From an uncultured Bacilli bacterium (lineage in GTDB: Bacteria > Bacillota_I > Bacilli_A > RF39 > UBA660), in assembly GCA_947630195.1 (NCBI GenBank), contig CANRGQ010000064.1:1-5832 (forward strand): a DNA stretch of 5,832 nt, given 5' to 3'. Both the position numbers and the translations under genes were made by a program. The stretch's first letter is position 1. The number at the start of each line of letters is the position of its first letter. Below, one piece after another: positions 1 through 5,832 of the stretch. Under the pieces are notes generated by a model. It had not been told where the DNA came from. It saw only the letters and a program-made list of their open reading frames with translations, and did no database searches.

Positions 1-1227
1 TAAATAACCATCAAAAGTTAACACACTACCTGTTGTTTTAAATAAATAATCATTATTTTCAAAAGTAACGGTGGTTGCTTTAACTTTAGCATCAGCCATT
101 AAAGAGGCTAAACTTCTAATATAAATTAGTTTATATAATTTATATTCATCTTGACTTAGGTAAGCTTTTACACTCTCTGGAGTTCTTAAAATACTAGTTG
201 GTCTTATACCTTCATGGGCATCTTGCATATTTTCATTAGTTTTACCTACTTTTGGATAACCAACATAATTATCTCCATAAGTTTTTTTAATATAACTTTT
301 AGTACTGCCAATAAATTCATCGGAAATTCGAACACTATCAGTACGCATATAAGTAATTAAACCGACAGTTTCATTTGCTAAATCGACACCTTCATATAAC
401 TTTTGCGCTATTTTCATTGTTTTAGAAGCCGCAAAATTAAGTTTATTCGCCGCCATTTGTTGAAGGGTTGATGTTTTAAATACTTCTCTGGAGGCTTTCT
501 TTTTATCTTTTTCCACTAAATCTTTAATCGTAAAAGAATTAGATAATTTACTTAATATTTCATCAGCTTCAAGTTCCGTATTTATTTCAATATCTTTATC
601 TTTATATTTAAATAACTCGGCTGTATAATCTTTAAAATCGGCTTCAATAGTCCAATATTCTTTTGGAACAAAGGCAAGGATTTCTCTTTCTCTATCAACA
701 ATTAGTTTTAAAGCAACGGATTGAACACGACCCGCACTTTTACCACCTGTTTTATATTGCATCAGTTTACTTAAACGAAATCCTATTATTCTATCTAAGA
801 TTCTTCTCGTTTCCGCTCCTTTAACTAAATTCATATCAATCTTCGCATGTTCTTTAATACTCTTTAAGACAACATCTTTGGTTATTTCTCTGAATGTTAC
901 CCGGTCATATTTTTCTTCCGGTATCCCTAATTCTTCTTTTAAATGCCAAGAAATAATTTCTCCTTCCCGGTCGGGGTCGGTCGCAAGATAGACATGGTCA
1001 GCTTCTTCCACTAATTTCTTTAATGCCTTAACATCTTTATTTTTTCCCTTAATAACGACATAATTAGGTTTAAAATCATTATCAAGATCTACTCCTAAAC
1101 CATATTTACCACTGGTGGCTAAATCTCTTATATGGCCTTTAGAGGATACTACTTTATACTCACCTGCTAAGTATTTTTCAATCGTTTTACTCTTTGCAGG
1201 AGATTCCACTATTACAACATTTTTCAT
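1..1227 (-). CDS. topA: DNA topoisomerase I (type IA), N-terminal 409 codons; 3' end beyond left edge
   Basis: Type IA topoisomerase that relaxes negative supercoils by cutting one DNA strand through a 5'-phosphotyrosine link; cytoplasmic and nucleoid-associated. I translated the whole frame from 1227 to 1 and found no stop, so the gene continues past the left edge. The protein starts MKNVVIVESPAK. The Toprim domain shows E8 and the metal-binding DPDRE cluster (D84, D86, E88), plus GHIRDL at 31-36. KSAGRVQS marks the central region. The active-site tyrosine is Y293 in GLITYMRTDS, followed by QDAHEGIRPT. The C-terminal part, where zinc-finger repeats usually sit, is not visible. ATG at 1227 is preferred because a Shine-Dalgarno site lies 7 nt upstream and family members start right before VIVESPAK. 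An in-frame ATG at 1248 would fall at the predicted transcript 5' end. The gene has its own promoter and is separated from the upstream operon. Confidence 0.97.
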   Translation of the reverse strand, partial: MKNVVIVESPAKSKTIEKYLAGEYKVVSSKGHIRDLATSGKYGLGVDLDNDFKPNYVVIKGKNKDVKALKKLVEEADHVYLATDPDREGEIISWHLKEELGIPEEKYDRVTFREITKDVVLKSIKEHAKIDMNLVKGAETRRILDRIIGFRLSKLMQYKTGGKSAGRVQSVALKLIVDREREILAFVPKEYWTIEADFKDYTAELFKYKDKDIEINTELEADEILSKLSNSFTIKDLVEKDKKKASREVFKTSTLQQMAANKLNFAASKTMKIAQKLYEGVDLANETVGLITYMRTDSVRISDEFIGSTKSYIKKTYGDNYVGYPKVGKTNENMQDAHEGIRPTSILRTPESVKAYLSQDEYKLYKLIYIRSLASLMADAKVKATTVTFENNDYLFKTTGSVLTFDGYL

Positions 1228-1234
1228 GATATAA

Positions 1235-1242
1235 TCACATCC
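1235..1242 (-). promoter_or_regulatory. Ribosome binding site of topA
   Basis: On the minus strand this reads GGATGTGA, one mismatch from GGAGGTGA, with 7 nt between it and the ATG at 1227. It decides the start: three other ATGs lie just upstream (first bases at 1248, 1244 and 1240). The 1248 one is in frame but has no room for a ribosome site downstream of the predicted transcription start. The other two are out of frame and run quickly into stops. Confidence 0.7.
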
Positions 1243-1254
1243 ATTCATTTATAT

Positions 1255-1283
1255 TTTATACACTGAAATCAATTTAATGTCAA
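1255..1283 (-). promoter_or_regulatory. Sigma-A-type promoter of topA
   Basis: Minus strand: a perfect -35 TTGACA at 1283-1278, a 17-nt spacer, and -10 TATAAA at 1260-1255 (5 of 6 to consensus). Transcription should start near 1248, giving a leader of about 20 nt that just holds the topA ribosome site. The surrounding DNA is very AT-rich, which lowers the value of a -10 match alone, but the exact -35, optimal spacing and fit to the start codon make this convincing. Confidence 0.8.
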
Positions 1284-1301
1284 TTAAAATTATCAATTTA
1301 A
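1268..1301 (-). repeat. Pair of 10-bp direct repeats around the topA -35 element
   Basis: The minus-strand word TTAAATTGAT occurs exactly twice, at 1301-1292 and 1277-1268, offset 24 bp. The second copy fills the start of the topA promoter spacer. A one-mismatch copy (TTAATTTGAT) lies at 1332-1323, and an 8-bp match at 1358-1351. It could be an operator or merely recurrence of AT-rich words; I cannot tell which from the sequence alone. Confidence 0.3.
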
Positions 1302-1346
1302 CATCTTTTTACTAACATAAATATCAAATTAATTAGTATATATTAT

Positions 1347-1375
1347 TTGACAATTTAATTTCTTTGTGTTAAATT
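1347..1375 (+). promoter_or_regulatory. Plus-strand promoter, divergent from topA
   Basis: A perfect -35 TTGACA at 1347-1352, a 17-nt spacer, and -10 TAAATT at 1370-1375 (4 of 6), strengthened by the extended -10 TG at 1367-1368 one base before the hexamer. The start would be near 1382. No plus-strand protein gene follows, so the promoter most plausibly serves the structured RNA directly downstream. The pair with the topA promoter gives a divergent arrangement with about 60 bp between the two -35 boxes. Confidence 0.5.
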
Positions 1376-1381
1376 TAGTAC

Positions 1382-1460
1382 AAGAAACCAAATTGTTGAT
1401 AAAACGGGTGGGTAATTGGAACCCATTTCGGAGTAATCATTATTTGGTTTTTTATTTTTT
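1382..1460 (+). ncRNA. Candidate small structured RNA, family not recognised
   Basis: Starting where the upstream promoter predicts, the RNA folds as a long outer stem enclosing an inner hairpin. The outer stem pairs 1385-1393 (AAACCAAAT) with 1442-1450 (ATTTGGTTT): 9 perfect pairs, extendable by a G-U and two A-U pairs. The inner hairpin pairs 1409-1413 (TGGGT) with 1421-1425 (ACCCA) around a 7-nt loop, and can grow by three G-U pairs (1406-1408 with 1426-1428). Those wobble pairs would be C-A mismatches on the opposite strand, so the plus strand folds better. Two runs of six T (1448-1453, 1455-1460) follow the outer stem like a terminator tail. No ATG with a ribosome site lies inside. It is not a tRNA, SRP RNA or T-box that I can recognise. 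Function unknown; it could act in trans or simply be an unannotated regulatory transcript. Confidence 0.45.
1442..1460 (+). terminator. Terminator half-stem and U tract of the small RNA
   Basis: ATTTGGTTT at 1442-1450 closes the outer stem begun at 1385-1393 and runs straight into two blocks of six T split by one A. The enclosed loop is long (48 nt) but contains its own hairpin, which brings the strands together. It faces the sulfatase terminator head-on and would stop plus-strand transcription before the sulfatase gene. Confidence 0.45.
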
Positions 1461-1490
1461 AAAAAAACAAAGTCTTTTACAACTTTGTTT
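1461..1490 (-). terminator. Intrinsic terminator of the ylqF-rnhB-sulfatase operon
   Basis: A perfect 9-bp inverted repeat, AAACAAAGT at 1465-1473 and ACTTTGTTT at 1482-1490, with an 8-nt loop. On the minus strand the stem ends in seven U (1467-1461), as expected for rho-independent termination. The stem is AT-rich with only two G-C pairs. Its first arm includes two bases of the sulfatase stop codon (1489-1491), so translation ends on the hairpin itself. Confidence 0.7.
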
Positions 1491-3543
1491 ATTCGGTAGT
1501 ATTATCTTCTGGTTCTTCAGTTTCTTGAACCTCATCACTACTATCTTCATATTTTTTTAATTCTTCATTTAAATAATTAAAATAGTTATTTTTGATTGCT
1601 CTACTACTCATTGTTATTTTAGCATCTACTTCATTATTTATTGCGAGTATTTCTTCTGGAGTATAAGCATTTTCTTCATAGAAAGTAATCTTACTCGTTG
1701 AGGCATTATAATAAGCTTTTTCGTTTTTCCAAGAACCATCAGCAAAAACTACCATTGACTCATAATCTTTAGATAAGACATCATGTCCTAAATATAATCT
1801 TGGGTCATAATCTAAATTCATTAAATTAGCTAGTGTTGGCACTAAATTTAAATAGAAATTATATTCTGTAAATGTCTTCGGAGTCATACTAGAGTTGTAT
1901 ATAACTAGTGGTGTTTTTTCAATTTCATAATCTGTTAAATCATGGGTAATCATTTCTCCTACTTGACTCTTAGAAAGTCCATAAGGATAGTGATCGGCCA
2001 TTAAAACAATTACGGTATCATCATATACTCCCGCACTTTTAAGTCTATCTACTAGTGTACCAATGGCATCATCAACAACCTTTAATTTGGATAGATAACG
2101 ACTTACAGCACTAGAATAACCTAAAGACATAAAATAATCTTTATGTAAATTACCATATGTTGATTCATTAGTATAAGGTTGATGAGAAGTAACTGTCGTA
2201 AACCAAGTCATAAATGGTTTATCACTATTATCATTTAAGATAATATCCATGGCTTTATCAAAAAATTCAATATCACTTGGCCATTCACCATAATAACTAG
2301 CAGTTTTAATACCTAAAGTATCGGCTCCATAATAAGTTTGAGCTCCCATATTAGGATGAATGGTTTTTCTTTTATAATACCATTCGACAAAATCATGCAT
2401 ACCTGTTGTGGTATAACCTTTATTATTAAATAAGTTAAATATTGCTTCAAAATAAGTATTATCTTTATAAACATTTGAGGTACAAGCATTATAAATAGAA
2501 AATAAACTCGTCATCGCACTAAATTCATTATTTCCGGTAGCACAACTATTTCTTGGGGAATAATTATTTTCCCAAGTCCAACCTTCACTATATAATTTAT
2601 AAAAATTAGGGAATTCTTTTTCATTAATAATCGCTTCATTTACGGATTCCATTAAAATAACAATCACATTTTTACCTTCAAACATGCCGGTGTATTCATT
2701 GTAATCCGTAACAGGTCTAGAGGCAAAATATTTATTTAAGGCTGAATACTTACTTGAATTATCACTTTCGGCAAGTTTATCTAAAGCATCAGATACCTCT
2801 CTTTTCGTAACCCCATTTTTATTTGGATACGTCGGATTAAAGACTGTTTCTTCCTCCGCTACTGGGAACAAATAACTCTTTAAATCTAATATTCCAAAGA
2901 CAGTTGTTCCAAATTGATTAACGGCGACCGTTGGCACATCAGGATTATTAAATAATTTTAGATTACTTTTAATTTGTAAACTATTTTGCATAAAAGGAAG
3001 AACCAAAGTTCCATAATATATACCACATAAGGCAATTAAACTGGGAATAAATGTTAAAATTTTATTTTTAAATTTACCCCGTTTATATTCTTTTTTGCGA
3101 AATAAAAAGATATAAAGAATTAATAAAACTACAAAAGGAACAAATAATAAATGATAAGTCCATTTAAAAGAATTTAAATAATCAAAGATGTAATCTTTAA
3201 CGGCCCCAAATTGGCTAGAAGTATGAAATGATATATATACTCCTAAATAATTGATAAAACCAACTTGTAACCAAGTATATAAAGAATAGACAAACACAAA
3301 TAATAAATTAATTGTATTTCTTATCCATCTTCTTTTAAATAAATTACTAATAAAAGTTATGATTAAAGAAAATAAACAAACACTTATAAATATTCTTAAA
3401 GTAGCATAATCAAAGATAGCAAACCCATTCATAATTCGAAAAATTATCTCAATCAAAAAGAGCGTCACTGTCATTAAAGTAAAATTCATAATACTATTAT
3501 CTTTAATTATACTTCTTTTTTTATTTTTAACTTCTGATTCCAT
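1489..3543 (-). CDS. LtaS-like membrane sulfatase (lipoteichoic acid synthase family)
   Basis: Alkaline phosphatase-superfamily enzyme of the LTA synthase type. Characterised members move glycerol-phosphate from phosphatidylglycerol onto a glycolipid-anchored polymer outside the membrane. Counting from the ATG at 3543 (684 aa), five hydrophobic segments lie near 20-38, 48-69, 77-98, 129-149 and 162-184, followed by a linker and an extracellular catalytic domain from about 290. Likely metal/catalytic residues are E299 (ILMESVN), nucleophile T336 (CATGNNEF), and D517-H518 (MADHYPYG). H383, R392 and H454 (TSHQPY) fit the substrate-binding residues known from S. aureus LtaS. The last ~20 residues are strongly acidic. 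Length is close to S. aureus LtaS. A GTG at 3549 is an alternative start two codons earlier; ATG is preferred because the weak AAAGAG site is 8 nt from it. The start overlaps the end of rnhB by 17 nt, implying coupling. The exact polymer made cannot be read from sequence; a phosphoglycerol transferase of another glycan is possible. Confidence 0.88.
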   Translation of the reverse strand: MESEVKNKKRSIIKDNSIMNFTLMTVTLFLIEIIFRIMNGFAIFDYATLRIFISVCLFSLIITFISNLFKRRWIRNTINLLFVFVYSLYTWLQVGFINYLGVYISFHTSSQFGAVKDYIFDYLNSFKWTYHLLFVPFVVLLILYIFLFRKKEYKRGKFKNKILTFIPSLIALCGIYYGTLVLPFMQNSLQIKSNLKLFNNPDVPTVAVNQFGTTVFGILDLKSYLFPVAEEETVFNPTYPNKNGVTKREVSDALDKLAESDNSSKYSALNKYFASRPVTDYNEYTGMFEGKNVIVILMESVNEAIINEKEFPNFYKLYSEGWTWENNYSPRNSCATGNNEFSAMTSLFSIYNACTSNVYKDNTYFEAIFNLFNNKGYTTTGMHDFVEWYYKRKTIHPNMGAQTYYGADTLGIKTASYYGEWPSDIEFFDKAMDIILNDNSDKPFMTWFTTVTSHQPYTNESTYGNLHKDYFMSLGYSSAVSRYLSKLKVVDDAIGTLVDRLKSAGVYDDTVIVLMADHYPYGLSKSQVGEMITHDLTDYEIEKTPLVIYNSSMTPKTFTEYNFYLNLVPTLANLMNLDYDPRLYLGHDVLSKDYESMVVFADGSWKNEKAYYNASTSKITFYEENAYTPEEILAINNEVDAKITMSSRAIKNNYFNYLNEELKKYEDSSDEVQETEEPEDNTTE

Positions 3544-4162
3544 TTTCACTACTCTTTTCTAATAAATCTTTTACCGGTTTATAAGTTTTACGGTACTCAT
3601 CTAATATACCATATTTTTGCATTAATTCAAGATGTTTTTTCGTGGGATATCCTTTATGACGTTCAAACTCATACTCGGGATGTAACGCCCCATATTCAAC
3701 CATTATCTTGTCTCTTGTTACTTTCGCAATAACAGAGGCAGCCGCAATATTCAAACTTAAAGCATCTCCATGAATAATAGGTAGAACTGGAGTATCACGA
3801 TCTAATTTCATAGCATCCGTTAAAATATAATCAGGTTTAACATCTAAATTATCTAAAGCGATATTCATAGCTTTACGAGAGGCCTCTAAAATGTTTATTT
3901 CATCTATTTCTTTAGCGGAAACAATTCCTACACCCACACTAATTGCATCTCTTTTAATATATTCAAAAAATAAATTACGTTGCTTCTCACTTAATTGTTT
4001 AGAATCATTTAAACCTTTTAGATTATACCCTTTGGGTAATATAACTGCAGCCGCTACTACAGGCCCTACCAAAGGTCCTCTTCCGGCTTCATCAACACCA
4101 GCAATTAATTTATATCCCTCTTTAGATAATTCCTTCTCATATTTTAATAAATCTACTGCCAT
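3527..4162 (-). CDS. rnhB: Ribonuclease HII
   Basis: Cytoplasmic endonuclease that cuts RNA in RNA-DNA hybrids, including single ribonucleotides misincorporated in DNA, starting ribonucleotide excision repair. The 211-aa protein is full length for the family. It carries the signature AGVDEAGRGPLVGPVVAAAV from residue 21, with catalytic D24 and E25 and the GRG junction-sensing motif at 27-29. The remaining acidic residues are D116 (TDAM) and D151 (AKVTRDK), after the conserved SLNIAAASVIAKVTRD block. HKGYPTKKH at 169-177 is also typical. The start is well fixed: an in-frame TAA sits immediately before the ATG. It overlaps the end of ylqF by 10 nt and the sulfatase start by about 17 nt. ylqF-rnhB adjacency is a common Firmicutes arrangement, so this is ordinary housekeeping. 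Confidence 0.97.
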   Translation of the reverse strand: MAVDLLKYEKELSKEGYKLIAGVDEAGRGPLVGPVVAAAVILPKGYNLKGLNDSKQLSEKQRNLFFEYIKRDAISVGVGIVSAKEIDEINILEASRKAMNIALDNLDVKPDYILTDAMKLDRDTPVLPIIHGDALSLNIAAASVIAKVTRDKIMVEYGALHPEYEFERHKGYPTKKHLELMQKYGILDEYRKTYKPVKDLLEKSSENGIRS

Positions 4163-5007
4163 TTATCTAATGTTACTCCTTTAATTTTTTCACCCACTAA
4201 ATCATTATATACCTTTAAGCTAACTTTTTCAAAGTCTATTTCGTTATTTTTTATAGCTCCGATTCTTTTTCCAATGATTTCATACATTTCCATCACATCA
4301 TTATTTTCAATATTATATACCTCTTTTAATAGATTTGGATATAACTCATATAACGTATTTAAAATATAAACACATATTTCATCTAAATTTAAAACTTCTT
4401 TTTTTATTCCCCCAGTTGCGGCGATATTAAAGGCTCCTACTTCATCATCCAATTTAGGCCATAAAATACCTGGAGTATCTAATAGAACTATTCCTACATT
4501 CGTTTTTAAATATTGCATTTCTTTTGTAACCCCTGGTCTATTTTCCGCATTGACACTTTTTTTACCCGTTATTTTATTAATAAGAGTACTTTTACCCGTA
4601 TTAGGTATTCCTAATACTAAAGCTCTTATTTCTTTTTCTTTTAAGCCTTTACTTTTTCTATTTTCTTGAATATCTTTCGTTATCTCATTAGTAAGTTTAA
4701 TAATTTTTTTATAATCATCATTATTTTTTAAATCCACAAGTAAAACATAATAACCATTATTTTCATAATATTTAGCCCATTTATTAGTAACTTCTAAATC
4801 ACATAAATCTTTTTTAGTCATTATTAATATTCTTTTTTTATTTTTAATAAGATTATCAATATCTTTTATTTTACTTGATTTAGGTATTCTAGCATCAACT
4901 AGTTCATAAACAATATCAATGTTTTTTAACTCATCCATTATTTTTCTTCTAGTCTTAGCCATATGTCCTGGATACCAATTTATATTTGTTTTATTTTCAT
5001 CATTCAT
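4153..5007 (-). CDS. ylqF: Ribosome biogenesis GTPase YlqF/RbgA
   Basis: Circularly permuted GTPase needed for late 50S subunit assembly; in B. subtilis it acts on the immature large subunit and is essential. The 284-aa protein has the expected length and motif order. The N-terminal WYPGHMAKT (11-19) contains H15, matching the catalytic His9 of B. subtilis RbgA. Next comes the G4-like TKKD at 64-67, then G1 GIPNTGKS at 133-140, switch region RPGVTK at 157-162, and G3 DTPG at 177-180. The C-terminal third is the helical RNA-binding region. G4 has Thr in place of the usual Asn of NKxD, a tolerated variant in some GTPases. The start ATG overlaps the TGA of the RhuM gene (ATGA, 5007-5004), and a good ribosome site lies 6 nt upstream. 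Expression probably depends on read-through from the RhuM gene, on a candidate internal promoter at 5035-5062, or both. Confidence 0.96.
   Translation of the reverse strand: MNDENKTNINWYPGHMAKTRRKIMDELKNIDIVYELVDARIPKSSKIKDIDNLIKNKKRILIMTKKDLCDLEVTNKWAKYYENNGYYVLLVDLKNNDDYKKIIKLTNEITKDIQENRKSKGLKEKEIRALVLGIPNTGKSTLINKITGKKSVNAENRPGVTKEMQYLKTNVGIVLLDTPGILWPKLDDEVGAFNIAATGGIKKEVLNLDEICVYILNTLYELYPNLLKEVYNIENNDVMEMYEIIGKRIGAIKNNEIDFEKVSLKVYNDLVGEKIKGVTLDKWQ
4175..4182 (-). promoter_or_regulatory. Ribosome binding site of rnhB, long spacing
   Basis: Minus strand AAAGGAGT lies inside the 3' end of ylqF. The AGGAG core is 13 nt from the rnhB ATG, longer than usual, but an in-frame stop directly before that ATG excludes any earlier start. 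Termination of ylqF at 4153 right over the start probably helps re-initiation. Confidence 0.55.
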
Positions 5008-5832
5008 TTTTTATCACTTCCAATTTCCTTTAATATTTTATCATTTTCAAGAAATTTATCAAAATCCGAAACCAATAAAGTATCTTGTTTTTTTCTAAAT
5101 TTATCGTATTCTTTATATGCAAGTTCTTGAGCAACCTTATGAGAAATTTTGCCAGAGTTACGTAATATTTCTTTTCCATTAAATTGCAAGAAAACATTGA
5201 GTTTTTCTATCCAATCATTCATTGTCATTGCATTATGATTTTCTGCTTGTTCCTCAGCATAATCTAAATACATTGAAACAATTCTATTTAAGTTTTTTAA
5301 TTCTTTCTCCGTTAAATAATTTTTAGCAACATCTACATCATATCTATAAATTGGACCATTTGGAGAGTCTTTCCAATTAGTTAAACCCATATGATCTTTT
5401 TCTGAATCTACTCTATTATAAATTATCTCTGCTGCTGTATAACCCGTAGCTGCGTAGTGCAATTTATTTTGAACTGTTTTAAAAAACTCTTTTGTTGTTT
5501 CCGAATCTTTATCATAATCAATACTTGTCGAATATATATCCGTTATTTTTTGATAAAATCTTCTTTCACTAGAGCGGATATTTTTAATTCTTTCTAAAAG
5601 TCTTTCAAAGTAATCTTCGCCAAAAATGTAATTTGGATTCTTTAATCTTTCATCATCCATTACAAATCCAGCGATTAAATATTCTTTTAGCACCTTAGTT
5701 GCCCATATTCTAAAATTTGTTGCTTTCTTTGAATTAACTCTATATCCAACAGCAATAATCATATCTAAATTATAAATTTTTACTGGTTTCTTGGAATTAT
5801 CAATGTCGGTTTTTCCGACGGTGTTACTTTCA
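5004..5832 (-). CDS. RhuM family protein, 5' end beyond right edge
   Basis: Member of the RhuM family, named after a gene in Salmonella pathogenicity island 3; its biochemical function is not established. The frame stays open from 5004 to the right edge, giving 275 visible residues. The ATG at 5762 is only an internal methionine: 23 in-frame residues precede it, ending in KIYNLD, and the family's typical block YNLDMIIAVGYRVNS spans that point. Other family hallmarks follow in order: FRIWATKVLKEYL, FGEDYFERLLERI, IRSSERRFYQKITDIY, YAATGYTAAEIIYNR, MGLTNWKDSPNG and AKNYLTEKEL. The C-terminal half is helical and charged. The N-terminal part, probably DNA-binding-like in this family, is missing from the window. 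The stop is TGA and overlaps the ylqF start by 4 nt. RhuM genes are often found in accessory islands, sometimes near type I restriction-modification genes, so its place before ylqF suggests an insertion upstream of a housekeeping operon. Base composition looks similar to its neighbours. Confidence 0.9.
   Translation of the reverse strand, partial: ESNTVGKTDIDNSKKPVKIYNLDMIIAVGYRVNSKKATNFRIWATKVLKEYLIAGFVMDDERLKNPNYIFGEDYFERLLERIKNIRSSERRFYQKITDIYSTSIDYDKDSETTKEFFKTVQNKLHYAATGYTAAEIIYNRVDSEKDHMGLTNWKDSPNGPIYRYDVDVAKNYLTEKELKNLNRIVSMYLDYAEEQAENHNAMTMNDWIEKLNVFLQFNGKEILRNSGKISHKVAQELAYKEYDKFRKKQDTLLVSDFDKFLENDKILKEIGSDKK
5014..5021 (-). promoter_or_regulatory. Ribosome binding site of ylqF
   Basis: Minus strand GGAAGTGA, one mismatch from GGAGGTGA, 6 nt before the ylqF ATG and inside the last codons of the RhuM gene. 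It is a strong site, so ylqF need not rely only on ribosomes finishing RhuM. Confidence 0.7.
5035..5062 (-). promoter_or_regulatory. Candidate internal promoter for ylqF-rnhB-sulfatase
   Basis: Minus strand, inside the RhuM gene: TTGATA at 5062-5057 (5 of 6), a 16-nt spacer, and TAAAAT at 5040-5035 (5 of 6) preceded by an extended -10 TGA. The predicted start near 5028 leaves a leader of about 20 nt holding the ylqF ribosome site. Coding AT-rich DNA throws up such matches often, so this is only a candidate. The spacing to the gene is what makes it plausible. Confidence 0.35.

Noticed and set aside
1228..1248. Earlier in-frame topA start at ATG 1248 (seven extra residues)
   Set aside because: It would sit at the predicted transcript 5' end with no ribosome site, and the extra residues do not resemble TopA N-termini.
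1405..1430. Minus-strand 5-bp stem with a 7-nt loop (TGGGT / ACCCA) resembling a tRNA T-arm
   Set aside because: The loop is not the TTCRA type, and no matching acceptor, anticodon or D arms exist at the right distances.
1400..1432. GGGTGGG...GGAACCC stretch reminiscent of a T-box leader
   Set aside because: The conserved T-box core is not present and no plus-strand gene follows that it could regulate.
1366..1560. Plus-strand 64-codon open frame rich in Phe/Leu, starting with GTG
   Set aside because: It begins upstream of the predicted transcription start, has no ribosome site, crosses both terminators and ends inside the sulfatase gene on the other strand. Its composition is what AT-rich antisense sequence gives.
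3891..4184. Plus-strand 97-codon open frame
   Set aside because: It lies antisense to rnhB, which has full family motifs; no ribosome site or recognisable protein features.

Overview
This is an AT-rich, gene-dense chromosomal piece from a low-GC Gram-positive bacterium, most likely the Bacilli/Erysipelotrichia/Mollicutes-related part of the Firmicutes. Codon choice is strongly A/T-ending. The Shine-Dalgarno sites resemble GGAGGTGA and the promoters are sigma-A-like. The gene order ylqF-rnhB-...-topA is familiar from Firmicutes. TGG encodes Trp and TGA is used as a stop (end of the RhuM gene), so this is not a Mycoplasma/Spiroplasma-type code. All protein genes lie on the minus strand, so the window reads right to left.

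Right part (5832 to 1489) is one tightly packed run of four genes: a RhuM-family gene cut by the right edge, ylqF/rbgA (circularly permuted GTPase for 50S ribosome assembly), rnhB (ribonuclease HII), and an LtaS-like membrane sulfatase. Each junction overlaps (4, 10 and about 17 nt), so the genes are probably co-transcribed and translationally coupled. The run ends in an intrinsic terminator whose stem starts inside the last stop codon. ylqF-rnhB is a housekeeping pair. RhuM is an accessory family of unknown biochemical function, and its coupling to ylqF is unusual. A candidate internal promoter at the end of the RhuM gene could give ylqF-rnhB independent expression.

Middle (1228 to 1488) is a 261-nt intergenic region with no convincing protein gene but clear organisation. 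A good sigma-A promoter (TTGACA, 17 nt, TATAAA) drives topA leftward. Back to back with it, a plus-strand promoter (TTGACA, 17 nt with extended -10) points right. It is followed at the expected start distance by a foldable stretch of about 75 nt that ends in a 9-bp stem and a U-rich tract. This looks like a small non-coding RNA gene, convergent with the sulfatase operon. I could not assign it to a known RNA family.

Left part (1227 to 1) is the N-terminal 409 codons of topA (DNA topoisomerase I), running off the left edge with the Toprim residues and active-site tyrosine present.

Most of the window is ordinary housekeeping sequence. The parts worth a second look are the candidate small RNA and the RhuM-ylqF arrangement. 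I see no CRISPR array, insertion sequence, tRNA or rRNA.
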